DNA of 64,000 nt from assembly GCF_015142735.1 (NCBI RefSeq), contig NZ_JACSPN010000001.1:61608-125607 (forward strand), given 5' to 3'. Positions 17,717-26,097 of the stretch are shown here, in pieces. The DNA is from Oerskovia douganii (GTDB taxonomy: Bacteria; Actinomycetota; Actinomycetes; Actinomycetales; Cellulomonadaceae). A model generated the notes under the pieces. The model worked only from the letters and a program-made list of their open reading frames with translations. It was not told the DNA's origin and did not search any database. Numbering within the stretch: the stretch's first letter is position 1; every line of letters starts with the position of its first letter. Made by a program: the position numbers and the translations under genes.

Positions 17717-17941
17717 TCAGCCCGCGGTCGCCTCGTCCGTGTGCTCGACGACGTAGCTGCGGCCGTCGGGGCCCGTCACGTACTCGAAGCGCGTCTTGAG
17801 CTCGCGGTCGCGCTCGGCCTCGGCCGCGGAGACGCCGCGCCCGGGCGAGCCCTGCTTCCCGACCTGGGCGGGGCCGAAGATCGGCAGGAACGTCTCGGTC
17901 ATGCGCAGGCCCAGGGGGCGTCGTCGCTGCTTGTCGGCCAT
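17717..17941 (-). CDS. Small conserved-looking protein of unknown function
   Basis: This 74-residue protein starts at ATG 17941 with GGAGAGG upstream; the upstream extension of the frame would cross the operator. It begins MADKQRRRPLGLRMTETFLP and is otherwise hydrophilic, with a basic N-terminus and an acidic C-terminus (EHTDEATAG). There are no membrane segments and no Cys. I do not recognise the family. It is divergent from the OhrR-like regulator and shares a 35-bp palindrome in the 89-bp gap, so it may be controlled by that regulator. The coding frame is supported by the ribosome site and normal composition. Confidence 0.65.
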   Translation of the reverse strand: MADKQRRRPLGLRMTETFLPIFGPAQVGKQGSPGRGVSAAEAERDRELKTRFEYVTGPDGRSYVVEHTDEATAG

Positions 17942-17969
17942 GCGCCTCTCCTCACGAGAACCGGTGCAA

Positions 17970-18004
17970 ATGCATGGTGCACCAATGATTGGTGTACCAA
18001 GCAT
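17970..18004. promoter_or_regulatory. Large palindromic operator of the OhrR-like regulator
   Basis: A 17-bp inverted repeat (17970-17986 and 17988-18004) with only two mismatched positions is centred on one G at 17987. Its inner part reads TGCACCAATGATTGGTGTA. It is AT-richer than its surroundings and lies in the shared regulatory region of the 74-aa gene and the MarR/OhrR gene. Confidence 0.75.
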
Positions 18005-18030
18005 AGGGGAGATCTGGCTACGATGACGAC

Positions 18031-18543
18031 ATGACCACCTCGATCCAGAGCGCCGCGCCCGACGCACCGTCGGCAGCGGCGCGTGCGCCGGGCCCGGACC
18101 CGCTCGCCCTCGAGTCCCAGGTCTGCTTCGCGCTCTCCGCCGGCGCCCGGGCCATGGTCGCCATGTACAAGCCGCTGCTCGAGCCGCTGCGGCTCACGCA
18201 TCCCCAGTACCTCGTGATGCTGGCCCTGTGGCAGGACGCGGCGACCGGTCAGCGCACCACGGCCACGTCGCTCGCCGACCGGCTCCACCTGGACCCGGGC
18301 ACGCTCTCGCCGCTCGTCCGACGGCTCGAGACCACGGGATACCTCACCCGGTCCCGCAACGAGCACGACGGCCGCGTCGTCGACGTGACCCTCACCCCGG
18401 CCGGGCGCGAGCTGCGGGCGAGGGCGGAGGAGGTGCCCCCCGCCATCACCGCTGCGACGGGCCTGACGATCGACGAGCTCATGGACGTGCACGCGGCAGC
18501 CTCCAAGGTCGTGGCCGCAGGCCTGCGGGCCGGTGTGATCTGA
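18031..18543 (+). CDS. OhrR-like MarR-family regulator (peroxide-sensing type)
   Basis: The product has 170 residues from ATG 18031; TACGAT (18019-18024) ends 6 nt upstream. Cys32 sits in LESQVCFALSAGARAM, the position of the reactive Cys in OhrR proteins (usually LxxQLCFALY). It continues with KPLLEPLRLTHPQYLVMLALW, a stretch strongly conserved in OhrR. The recognition helix region is HLDPGTLSPLVRRLE and the wing EHDGRVVDVTLT. OhrR is a repressor released by organic hydroperoxides or hypochlorite. No ohr peroxidase gene is adjacent, so its targets may be the small divergent gene and the FUSC transporter. Confidence 0.88.
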   Translation: MTTSIQSAAPDAPSAAARAPGPDPLALESQVCFALSAGARAMVAMYKPLLEPLRLTHPQYLVMLALWQDAATGQRTTATSLADRLHLDPGTLSPLVRRLETTGYLTRSRNEHDGRVVDVTLTPAGRELRARAEEVPPAITAATGLTIDELMDVHAAASKVVAAGLRAGVI

Positions 18544-18609
18544 GGGCGGTCCGCCGCTGACGGGGCCCGACCCGCTGCGACCGCCGCGGCCCGTGCCTAG
18601 GGTGTCCGG

Positions 18610-19707
18610 ATGACCACCCCCAGCCCGACCGACCGGCCCGTGCCGCGTCCGAGGCGTCTCGCCGCCGAAGCGATGCGGCAGTGGCGTCTGCACCCGAGGT
18701 GGGGCATGGCGCTGCGGGGAGCCGTGGCGGCCGGCATCGCGTGGGTCGTCGGGATCGCCATGCCCGAGCCGTTCTCGGACTATCCCTACTACGCGCCCCT
18801 GGGGGCGGTGGTCGCGACGACGAGCACCGTGGCACGCTCCGTCCGGGACTCGTTCCAGGCCGTGGGCGCCATCCTCGTCGGCGTCGTCATCGCGCGGGCG
18901 GCGGACTTCCTCCTCGCTCCCAGTGCGCTGTCGATCGCGATCGTGGTCGCCCTGGCGACGCTGGCCGCGGGCTGGGTCGCGCTCGGGGAGATGGGCTCGT
19001 GGGCGGTCACGTCGGCCCTGTTCGTCCTCATCGTGGGGAACACGGACAAGATCGGCTACATGGGCGCGTACGCGGGACTGGTGGTCGTCGGAGCTCTCAT
19101 CGGCATCCTCATCAACCTCCTCTTCCCCCCGTTGCCGCTCGTCGCCACGGACGTGGCGCTCGAACGGTTGAAGAACGCCTTGGCCGACCAGCTCGACCAC
19201 CTCGCGGACGGCCTCGACCGGGACGTGGCCCCCACGCACGAGGAGTGGGACGAGCGGCGGCTGCTGCTGGGCCCGGTGGTCGACCGTTCCCGGCAGTCGG
19301 CGGACCAGGCTCGTGAGGCGGCCCGGGCCAACCGGCGCGCGCGACGCTACGCGGACGCGACGCGCGCGCAGCGCGAGCAGTCCGAGGCGCTGTCGACGAT
19401 GTCGGGGGTCGTGACGGACCTGACACGGCTCATCACGAGCTGGGAGACGCAGGACCGCGACGACCTCGCCTTCGGTGAGCCGTTGCGCCCCCTGGTGCGT
19501 GACGCCCTGTGGGAGCTCGCGGAGGCCGTGCGCTCGTCGGCCGCGGGCCGTGTCGACCAGGACGGTCTCGAGCGACTGCACGAGAAGACCGAGGGCCTCC
19601 GGCGGGCGGTCCGGGACGCCCGCAGCACGTCCGAGGAGGACTTCTTCGTCGCGGGCGCGACCGTGCTCTCGCTCCGGCGTGCGGCCGACGCGTTCGACGC
19701 GTCGTAG
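18610..19707 (+). CDS. FUSC-family (aromatic acid exporter-like) membrane protein
   Basis: This membrane protein has 365 residues from ATG 18610, with TAGGGT ending 6 nt upstream. About six membrane segments fill residues 35-180, including YYAPLGAVVATTSTVARSVRDS, a typical FUSC/ArAE motif. A long charged, helical cytoplasmic region follows (DQLDHLADGLDR onwards, to about 365). Family members export aromatic acids such as p-hydroxybenzoate or fusaric acid. It follows the OhrR-like regulator by 66 nt but has its own promoter-like element. The substrate is unknown. Confidence 0.82.
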   Translation: MTTPSPTDRPVPRPRRLAAEAMRQWRLHPRWGMALRGAVAAGIAWVVGIAMPEPFSDYPYYAPLGAVVATTSTVARSVRDSFQAVGAILVGVVIARAADFLLAPSALSIAIVVALATLAAGWVALGEMGSWAVTSALFVLIVGNTDKIGYMGAYAGLVVVGALIGILINLLFPPLPLVATDVALERLKNALADQLDHLADGLDRDVAPTHEEWDERRLLLGPVVDRSRQSADQAREAARANRRARRYADATRAQREQSEALSTMSGVVTDLTRLITSWETQDRDDLAFGEPLRPLVRDALWELAEAVRSSAAGRVDQDGLERLHEKTEGLRRAVRDARSTSEEDFFVAGATVLSLRRAADAFDAS

Positions 19708-19728
19708 CCCGTCGGGTGCTGCGGACGC

Positions 19729-20460
19729 TCAGGCGTCGGTGACGCGGATCGACCCGTCCTGCCCGACGACGAAGCGCACCCGGTCGAGCCCGCTCGCTCC
19801 CGCGTCGGGCACGACGGCGCCGCCCGCGAGCTGCTCGAACGTGTGGGTGCCCTCGACGACGAGCACCGCGCACCCTGCCGCGCGTCCGGCCGTGACCCCG
19901 GCGGGGGCGTCCTCGACCACGAGGCACCGGGCCGGGTCCACGCCCAGGCGCTCGGCCCCGAGTAGGAACGGGTCGGGGCTCGGCTTGCCGTGCGCGACGT
20001 CGTCCGCCGTCACGACGACCGCGGGCGGCTCGAGGCCCGATGCTGCGATGCGGGCGGCCGCGAGCGGTCGCGTGCACGACGTGACGATCGCCTGGCGCGT
20101 GGGCGGGATCGACGCGAAGGCGTCGACCGTGCCCGGCAGGATGCGCACGCCCTCGGTGTCGTTCAGCTCGAGGTCGTGGATGCGGTCGTACGCCGCCTCC
20201 ACCTGGTCGGCCGGTAGGAGGCGCGCGATGAAGGTCCGCGCGGGCGTCCCGTGCTCGACCTGGAACGTGTCCGCGTCCGGCAGGCCGTACTCGTGCGCCC
20301 AGCGGCGCCAGTTCCGGTCGACCGCGGGCACCGAGTCGATCAGGGTGCCGTCCATGTCGAACAGGATCGCGTCGAAGGTCCGGTCGGCGAACGCGGCGCC
20401 GGGCGTCGGGAGCGCGGGGGACTCGGGGAGGTCGGGGCCGGGTACGGGGAGGACGGACAT
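19729..20460 (-). CDS. HAD-superfamily sugar-phosphatase-like hydrolase
   Basis: This enzyme has 243 residues. HAD motif I is ILFDMDGTLIDS (nucleophile Asp near 34), motif II is IVTSCTR, motif III is GKPSPDPF and motif IV is VVEDAPAGVTAG. The helical cap between motifs I and II makes it subfamily IA, related to beta-phosphoglucomutase or small sugar-alcohol phosphatases. The C-terminal 45 residues extend past the usual end. A -10-like TAGCCT on the minus strand (20473-20468) lies 7 nt from ATG 20460. It is divergent from tmk with a 67-bp gap. Confidence 0.88.
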   Translation of the reverse strand: MSVLPVPGPDLPESPALPTPGAAFADRTFDAILFDMDGTLIDSVPAVDRNWRRWAHEYGLPDADTFQVEHGTPARTFIARLLPADQVEAAYDRIHDLELNDTEGVRILPGTVDAFASIPPTRQAIVTSCTRPLAAARIAASGLEPPAVVVTADDVAHGKPSPDPFLLGAERLGVDPARCLVVEDAPAGVTAGRAAGCAVLVVEGTHTFEQLAGGAVVPDAGASGLDRVRFVVGQDGSIRVTDA

Positions 20461-20527
20461 GCCACCGAGGCTACCGGCCGTGTCGCGGGGGCGGACCGGT
20501 GTCAGGTGGCCCGACTATCGTGGGCGC

Positions 20528-21337
20528 GTGAGCACACCCGGTTACTTCATCTCGTTCGAGGGCGGCGACGCCGTCGGCAAGTCCACCCAGTCCCGCCTCC
20601 TGGGGGAGTGGTTGGGCGAGCTGACCGGCCGCGAGGTCGTGCTGACGCGCGAGCCCGGGGGGACGGAGCTGGGGGCCGAGCTGCGTCAGGCCGTGCTGCA
20701 CGGCCGGGACATGGACGCCCGCACCGAGGCCCTGATCTACGCGGCGGACCGCGCCCACCACGTCGCGCACCTGGTCCGCCCCGCGCTCGAGCGCGGGGCC
20801 GTGGTCGTCACGGACCGCTACCTCGACTCGTCGGTCGCCTACCAGGCCGGTGGTCGTGAGCTGGGCGTGGACGAGGTCGAGCTCATCTCGCTGTGGGCCG
20901 TGCAGGGGCTCATGCCGGACGTCACGGTCCTGCTCGACCTGGACCCGGCGGTCGCGGTCGAGCGGATCGAGGGGAAGCCGGACCGGTTGGAGAGCGCGGG
21001 GATCGACTTCCACCGCCGCACGCGCGAGGCGTACCTCTCCCGGGCCGCGGCGGACCCCGAGCGGTGGGTCGTGATCGACGCGGCCGGCTCGATCGAGGAC
21101 ATCCAGGCCCAGATCCGGGTGGACCTCGCGGCCCGGCTCGAGCTCACGCCCGTCGTCGAGGAGGCGGAGGACACGGTCGAGGCGCTGCCCGACGACGGGT
21201 TCGACGACTCCGACTCCGCGATCGGCTACACGCCCGGCCTCGCCGACCTGCCGGTCACGCCTCCCGCGAGCCGCCCCGCCTCCGGCCCCGCCACGGGCAC
21301 GGTCGCCGCGGACGCGACCGGGACGAGCACACCGTGA
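20528..21337 (+). CDS. tmk: Thymidylate kinase
   Basis: It phosphorylates dTMP to dTDP. GTG 20528 is chosen because TATCGT (20516-20521) ends 6 nt before it and because ISFEGGDAVGKSTQ (P-loop) then lies at about 8-21, as usual. DRY is in VVTDRYLDSSVAYQ, and a lid region lies near SAGIDFHRRTREAY. The kinase core ends by about residue 205; a further 60 or so residues are acidic, then Pro/Ala/Thr-rich (DDGFDDSDSA, PPASRPASGPAT), longer than the usual 200-215. The last codons overlap the GTG of holB (GTGA), so the two are coupled. Confidence 0.96.
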   Translation: MSTPGYFISFEGGDAVGKSTQSRLLGEWLGELTGREVVLTREPGGTELGAELRQAVLHGRDMDARTEALIYAADRAHHVAHLVRPALERGAVVVTDRYLDSSVAYQAGGRELGVDEVELISLWAVQGLMPDVTVLLDLDPAVAVERIEGKPDRLESAGIDFHRRTREAYLSRAAADPERWVVIDAAGSIEDIQAQIRVDLAARLELTPVVEEAEDTVEALPDDGFDDSDSAIGYTPGLADLPVTPPASRPASGPATGTVAADATGTSTP

Positions 21338-22470
21338 CCGTCTGGGACGACGTCGTCGGGCAGGAGCACGCGGTCGAGGTCCTCTCGGCCGCGGCGACCG
21401 ACCCTGCCGCGATGACGCACGGCTGGCTCCTGACGGGCCCCCCGGGGTCGGGGCGGTCCAACGCCGCGCGGGCCTTCGCGGCCGCGCTGCAGTGCGAGCA
21501 GGGCGGGTGCGGGGTGTGCCAGGCGTGCACCACGACCCTCGCGGGCACGCACGCCGACGTCACGGTCGTCGCGACAGAGAAGGTCACCATCACGATCGAC
21601 GAGGTCCGGGACCTGCTGGGTGTCGCGAGCCGTCGCCCGTCGCAGGGGCGCTGGCGCGTCATCATCGTCGAGGACGCCGACCGCATGGCCGAGCGCACCA
21701 CCAACGTCCTGCTCAAGTCCATCGAGGAGCCGCCGCCGCGCACGGTCTGGATCCTGTGCGCGCCCAGCCCGCAGGACGTCCTGGTCACCATCCGGTCCCG
21801 CTGCCGGGGCGTGGCCCTGCGGGTGCCCCCGGTCGAGGCCGTCGCGCAGCTCCTCGTCCGGCGCGACGGCGTGGACCCCGTCGTGGCGGAGGCCGCCGCG
21901 CGCGCCGCGCAGAGCCACATCGGCCTCGCCCGACGTCTGGCCCGGGACGGCAAGGCGCGCGAGCGCCGGTCCTCGGTCCTGTCGATCGCCCGCCGGATCC
22001 GGGGCGTCGGGGACGCCGTGGTCGCGGCGGGTGAGCTCGTCGAGGTCGCGCAGGCCGAGGCCAAGGCCGCCACGGAGGAGCGGGACGCGGTCGAGAAGGC
22101 CGAGCTCCTGCGAGCCCTGGGCGTCGAGGCGGGAGGCACGCTGCCGCCCCGGCTCCGGTCGCAGGTGACGGACCTCGAGAAGGACCAGAAGCGTCGCGCG
22201 ACCCGACACCAGCGCGACGTCCTGGACCGCGCGATGCTCGACCTGCTCTCGCTCTACCGCGACGTGCTGGTGGTGCAGCTCGGTGCCCACGTGGACCTCG
22301 TCAACGCCGAGCTCGCCGAGACCGTGCAGGCGCTCGCGGAGGACTCGACCCCGGAGCAGACCGTGCGCCGCATGGACGCGATCGGCGTCGCGCGCGAGCG
22401 CCTCGGCGGGAACGTGGCGCCGCTGCTCGCGCTCGAGGCCATGGCCATCGCGCTGCGTCCGCAGGGCTGA
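21334..22470 (+). CDS. holB: DNA polymerase III subunit delta'
   Basis: This clamp-loader subunit has 378 residues from GTG 21334, overlapping the tmk stop by 4 nt. The AAA+ domain starts VWDDVVGQEHAVEVL. The P-loop is degenerate (GPPGSGRSNAA, Arg in place of Lys), normal for delta'. A four-Cys zinc motif (CEQGGCGVCQAC) lies near 50-61. DADRM is in place of DEAD, and a sensor-1-like region holds RSRCR. The C-terminal third is helical. The tmk-holB pairing is common in actinobacteria. Confidence 0.95.
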   Translation: MTVWDDVVGQEHAVEVLSAAATDPAAMTHGWLLTGPPGSGRSNAARAFAAALQCEQGGCGVCQACTTTLAGTHADVTVVATEKVTITIDEVRDLLGVASRRPSQGRWRVIIVEDADRMAERTTNVLLKSIEEPPPRTVWILCAPSPQDVLVTIRSRCRGVALRVPPVEAVAQLLVRRDGVDPVVAEAAARAAQSHIGLARRLARDGKARERRSSVLSIARRIRGVGDAVVAAGELVEVAQAEAKAATEERDAVEKAELLRALGVEAGGTLPPRLRSQVTDLEKDQKRRATRHQRDVLDRAMLDLLSLYRDVLVVQLGAHVDLVNAELAETVQALAEDSTPEQTVRRMDAIGVARERLGGNVAPLLALEAMAIALRPQG

Positions 22471-22584
22471 GCCCGCGCGGCACGTCGCGCGCCGCACATC
22501 GAGGACGAGGCCCGGGGGCGGGCTGGACGGCGCGTGGGCGGTCCGGGAGGATGTGGCGACCCACCCCTCGACGAGAGCGAACCC

Positions 22585-23247
22585 ATGTCCGACGACGGCT
22601 CGACCCGGACCACCGAGCGGCGCGAGGCGGGTCGTGGCGCCCGCGCACGCCGCGGCCCCGGCAGGCCGCGCAGCCCGCGCGGCAGGGAGGGTGAGAAGGG
22701 TGGCGCGCTCGCCCTGACCGGGGCCGTGATCTTCTGGGGCGTCGCGGTGATCCACCTGGTCAACGGCTTCACGCGACCGCTCGGCCTGGTCGACGTGCGC
22801 GTGGTCGACGCCTCGCGCCTCTCCTCGGTCGCTCAGGAGCAGGTCGACGCGATGGTCACGACGGCCGTCCACGGGACGGCCATCCCCTGGACCGACGTCT
22901 ACTCCCACCGGCCGCTCGACACGATCGACCTGATCGCGTTCTCCGCGCTCCTGGGGACCGCGTGCTTCCTCACCTTCCTCCTGGCCCGGCAGGGGTCCCG
23001 GGGTGCGCGCGACGTCCTGGACGGGACGGCGACGGCGCGCTGGCTCGGGATCGTGCTCGTCGCGGTGGGCGTCGTGCCGGCGCTCGCGCAGTCGCAGGCG
23101 ACGCGCGTGCGCCTCGCCGACGCGGGGCTCTCCGACGTCCTCGCACCGGCGTACCCGGCCCTGGGATGGGCCTGGGTCGTGGCGGGGGTCGGGGTGGCCC
23201 TGGTGGTCCCCGCCCTGCGGAAGGCGTCGCGGCGGGGTCGCGACTGA
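22585..23247 (+). CDS. Membrane protein of unknown function
   Basis: The protein has 220 residues from ATG 22585; the 17-residue upstream extension looks non-coding. The first 45 residues are strongly basic and Gly/Arg-rich. Four hydrophobic segments follow: ALTGAVIFWGVAVIHLVNGF, LIAFSALLGTACFLTFLLA, WLGIVLVAVGVVPALA and LGWAWVVAGVGVALVVPAL. A 60-residue polar loop separates the first two. I do not recognise a family. It stands after holB with no clear promoter. Confidence 0.7.
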   Translation: MSDDGSTRTTERREAGRGARARRGPGRPRSPRGREGEKGGALALTGAVIFWGVAVIHLVNGFTRPLGLVDVRVVDASRLSSVAQEQVDAMVTTAVHGTAIPWTDVYSHRPLDTIDLIAFSALLGTACFLTFLLARQGSRGARDVLDGTATARWLGIVLVAVGVVPALAQSQATRVRLADAGLSDVLAPAYPALGWAWVVAGVGVALVVPALRKASRRGRD

Positions 23248-23280
23248 TCGTCGGGCGGGCCGGGCCACGTCCCGGTCCCT

Positions 23281-23326
23281 GCCCGACGCCGCCGCTCGCC
23301 ACCGGAGGGGTGCGGCGCCGTCGGGC
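23281..23326. repeat. Inverted pair of the GCGRCGCCGTCGGGC motif
   Basis: GCCCGACGCCGCCGC (23281-23295) and GCGGCGCCGTCGGGC (23312-23326) are complementary at 14 of 15 positions. They form a hairpin 34 nt after the membrane protein gene. The same 15-mer recurs singly at several gene ends in the window. Confidence 0.6.
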
Positions 23327-23507
23327 GTGGTGCGGCTTGTGCCCCCTTCCTGCCCGTATGGAAGGTCGTCGGGCGGGCAGGTAGGGTCGGTGGCGCAACG
23401 GGTCAGGCAGTCGGCTCACGCATCCTTCGTCCGAGGAGTCGTCCCGTCATGCCCATCGAAGCCCGTGTGTCCCCACCTTCTCGTGACGGTGCCCGCATCG
23501 CCCTCCT

Positions 23508-23919
23508 GTGCCCGTCGAGCTAGCCGCCGTGTTCACGGTCGAGTCGCTGAAGGAGCTGGTCGAGCTCACGGGGCAGGGCGTCCCCCTGTACGTGCGGTGC
23601 AGCGGGGGGGCCCGCGGTCGACGCGACACAGGCTCGCGTCGACCACGAGAGCGGGTGCCGCCTGCCGGGGATCCCGGCCAACCCCCTCGACCCGGAGCCG
23701 TGGTGGGCCCGACCACCCGAGCAGTGGGTCGCCCGGCAGCTGCAGCGGTACGCGCACCTCGCCGAGGAGAAGCACTACGCCTGGGTGCTGACCGGGGTCG
23801 TCGTGGGCCGCGGGCCGGACTGCGAACCGCTGCTCGGCGATGTCCGGCCCGTGGCCCGGCTCACGGACCAGGTCGTGCACGACGCGACGCGGCTCTACCA
23901 GGCGGTGCTCGACCGGTGA
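23508..23919 (+). pseudogene. DUF6098-like gene broken by a single-base frameshift in a G7 tract
   Basis: From GTG 23508 the frame encodes PVELAAVFTVESLKELVELTG, then LYVRCS. At the run of seven G (23604-23610) the sensible reading moves to the next frame, which continues HESGCRLPGIPANPL, PWWARPPEQWVARQLQRYAH and HYAWVLTGVVVGRGPDCEPL up to TGA 23917-23919. Read with six G it would be a protein of about 136 residues that resembles the DUF6098 family of actinobacterial proteins of unknown function. Either the gene is broken, the tract varies in length, or the extra G is a sequencing error. The third is quite possible. Confidence 0.75.
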
Positions 23920-24053
23920 GGGACGCCACCCCGGCACCCCGTGCGCCCCCACGCCGACGGCCCGACCGTGTGCGGTTGCGCCCTGCCCGGCCGGGCCTAG
24001 CATCAGGAGAACGGATCCCGGGGAGGGCAGCCCCGGGTGTACTGGGGAGTGTC

Positions 24054-24746
24054 GTGGCCATGGCACAGGACGAGAACAGCGACGACCGAGACCTCGAGGT
24101 AGTCCTCCTGGCCGGCGGTCGCCAGCCGGTCGCGCGCTTCGCGCTCGACGTGCCGACGGGGCGGTGGTGGTGGTCGGAGGAGCTGTTCGCGATGCACGGG
24201 TTCGCACCCGGGGAAGTCGTCCCGACGACGCAGCTCATGCTGGCGCACAAGCATCCGGACGACGTGACCCGGGTCGCGGGCGTGTTCGCCGACGTCGTAC
24301 GGACCGGTGCGCCGTTCAGCGTCGTGCACCGGATCGTGGACGCGGCCGGGAGGACCCGGGTCCTGGGGATCGTGGGCCAGGGAGAGATCGACGACCCCGT
24401 TGGTCGGGTCACCCGTGTGACGGGGTACTTCATGGACCTCACCGAGTCCCAGGAGGCCCTGGCCCAGGAGCACGCGACCCGGGCGGTCTCCGCGTCCGCG
24501 ATGCGCAGGGCGACGATCGAGCAGGCCAAGGGGGCGCTCATGGTGGTCTACGGGCTCGCGGACGACGAGGCGTTCGAGATCCTGCGGCACCACTCGAGCA
24601 TCACCAACGAGCCTGTGCGAGACCTGGCGGCCCGTCTCCTCGCAAGCCTCGGAAGCGGGTCCGACGGTGCGTCGCTGACGCGCGAGGACCTGGACCACTT
24701 CTTCGAGGCACCTCACCACTCGCCCCAGGCGAGCCACACGATCTAG
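24054..24746 (+). CDS. PAS and ANTAR domain RNA-binding regulator
   Basis: The product has 230 residues from GTG 24054 with GGGAG just upstream; ATG 24060 is an alternative. A PAS-like domain of about residues 25-135 includes WWWSEELFAMHGFAPGEVVP and a PAC-like GYFMDLTESQEAL. The ANTAR domain (about 148-205) has RRATIEQAKGALMVVYGL and the conserved spacing of aromatic residues that bind two-hexaloop RNA antiterminators. The signal and the RNA target are unknown. A tail of about 25 residues rich in His, Asp and Ser follows. Confidence 0.88.
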   Translation: MAMAQDENSDDRDLEVVLLAGGRQPVARFALDVPTGRWWWSEELFAMHGFAPGEVVPTTQLMLAHKHPDDVTRVAGVFADVVRTGAPFSVVHRIVDAAGRTRVLGIVGQGEIDDPVGRVTRVTGYFMDLTESQEALAQEHATRAVSASAMRRATIEQAKGALMVVYGLADDEAFEILRHHSSITNEPVRDLAARLLASLGSGSDGASLTREDLDHFFEAPHHSPQASHTI

Positions 24747-24788
24747 GGTGCTCCGGCGTCGGGCGGGAGGCGTGTGGTCCGGGGCCGG

Positions 24789-26027
24789 TCAGCGCTCCGT
24801 GCGCACCGCACGCCGCGACACCGCGACGTCCCCGAGGATCACGGCGAGCAGCACCCCGTTCGAGACCCAGTTGATCGCGAGCGGTGACAGGACAGGGTGC
24901 GTCAGGTACAGCAGGCCCAGCGCGACGACCCCGGCGACGTGCGGCAGCGACCACGGGCCGCCCGTCGCGCGCCGGAACAGCGTGTTGCCCACGAGGTAGA
25001 CCGTGCCCGCGCCGCAGATCAGCCCTGCGGTCCACGGCTCGGCGTGGCCCGAGCCCTCGTGGCCCAGAGGGTGCAGCAGCACGATCTCGTCCGCGACGGC
25101 CGTCAGCACGATCCCGACCACGATCAGGTAGGGGATGTACGTGTACGCGGTCTGCGCGATCATGCCGGGGGAGTCCGACCCCGCGAAGTACGCCGTGGCG
25201 CGCCGCTCGGAGCGGTCGAAGTACAGCAGCCACATCAGGACGGTCGAGGCGAAGGCCGCGAGGAACGCCAGCAGCACCGTGCCCGTCAGCTCGAGGTCGC
25301 CGAACGCCGTGCCCGTGACGATGATCGACTCGCCCAGGCTGATGATGATGAACAGGCCCACCCGCTCGGCCATGTGCCCGCCGCGCACGACCCACGTCGC
25401 TGGGTCCGTCGGTCCCAGGACCGGGACCCGGAACAGGGCGCGCGGCCCCGTGTAGTCGACGAGGACGGCCGCGACCCACAGGAGCAGCCGCCACGAGTCG
25501 TCCGGGACGAGCGCCCCCGCGATCCACAGGACGCCCGAGCAGACCTGCCACACCGTGATCCGCACGAAGTTCGTGCCGTTCTCCGGCCAGTGCCGGTGCA
25601 GGGCGTACGCCGTCCAGGCCGAGCGTCCCACCTGGATCGCGACGAACGTCCCCGCGAACAGCAGCGCCTTCTCGCCGAACGCCTCGGGGATCGCGCTCGA
25701 CATGAGCAGCCCCAGCAGCATCATCACGATCAGCAGGGTCCGCACGGGGTGGCGCTCGGGATCGAGCCAGTTGGTGACCCACGTGGTGTCGATCCACAGG
25801 TACCAGACCGCGGCCCCCAGGATGAGCGTCTGGACCAGGGTCGTGCCGTCGGGGTGCGCGATGAGCGAGTGCGAGAGCTGGGTCACCGCGAACACGAACA
25901 CCAGGTCGAAGAACAGCTCGATGTAGCCGACCTTGTCCGAGTCGTGGCCCTGCCCGTGGCGCAGCACGTCCGCGCGCATTCCCCACGTGCCGGGAGTGCG
26001 CGGGGCGCGGGGAGCGTCGGCGCTCAT
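24789..26027 (-). CDS. Low temperature requirement protein A (LtrA) family membrane protein
   Basis: This protein has 412 residues from ATG 26027. VGYIELFFDLVFVFAVTQLS near the N-terminus is the hallmark of the LtrA family. RVGLFIIISLGESIIVTG and LMWLLYFDRSER are also conserved. About eleven membrane segments are visible. The family was named from a Listeria cold-growth mutant; its biochemical function is unknown. It is convergent with the PAS-ANTAR gene with a 42-bp gap. Confidence 0.88.
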   Translation of the reverse strand: MSADAPRAPRTPGTWGMRADVLRHGQGHDSDKVGYIELFFDLVFVFAVTQLSHSLIAHPDGTTLVQTLILGAAVWYLWIDTTWVTNWLDPERHPVRTLLIVMMLLGLLMSSAIPEAFGEKALLFAGTFVAIQVGRSAWTAYALHRHWPENGTNFVRITVWQVCSGVLWIAGALVPDDSWRLLLWVAAVLVDYTGPRALFRVPVLGPTDPATWVVRGGHMAERVGLFIIISLGESIIVTGTAFGDLELTGTVLLAFLAAFASTVLMWLLYFDRSERRATAYFAGSDSPGMIAQTAYTYIPYLIVVGIVLTAVADEIVLLHPLGHEGSGHAEPWTAGLICGAGTVYLVGNTLFRRATGGPWSLPHVAGVVALGLLYLTHPVLSPLAINWVSNGVLLAVILGDVAVSRRAVRTER

Positions 26028-26097
26028 GCTCGCGATCCTCGCACGCGACGGGGGACGCGTCGCGGGCTGCGCTCGGCGGCCCGGCCCGCTGCCCGGC

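Noticed and set aside
19475..20527. Long N-terminal extension of thymidylate kinase
   Set aside because: It crosses the divergent HAD gene and has no P-loop-related sequence; GTG 20528 fits family length and the leaderless promoter.
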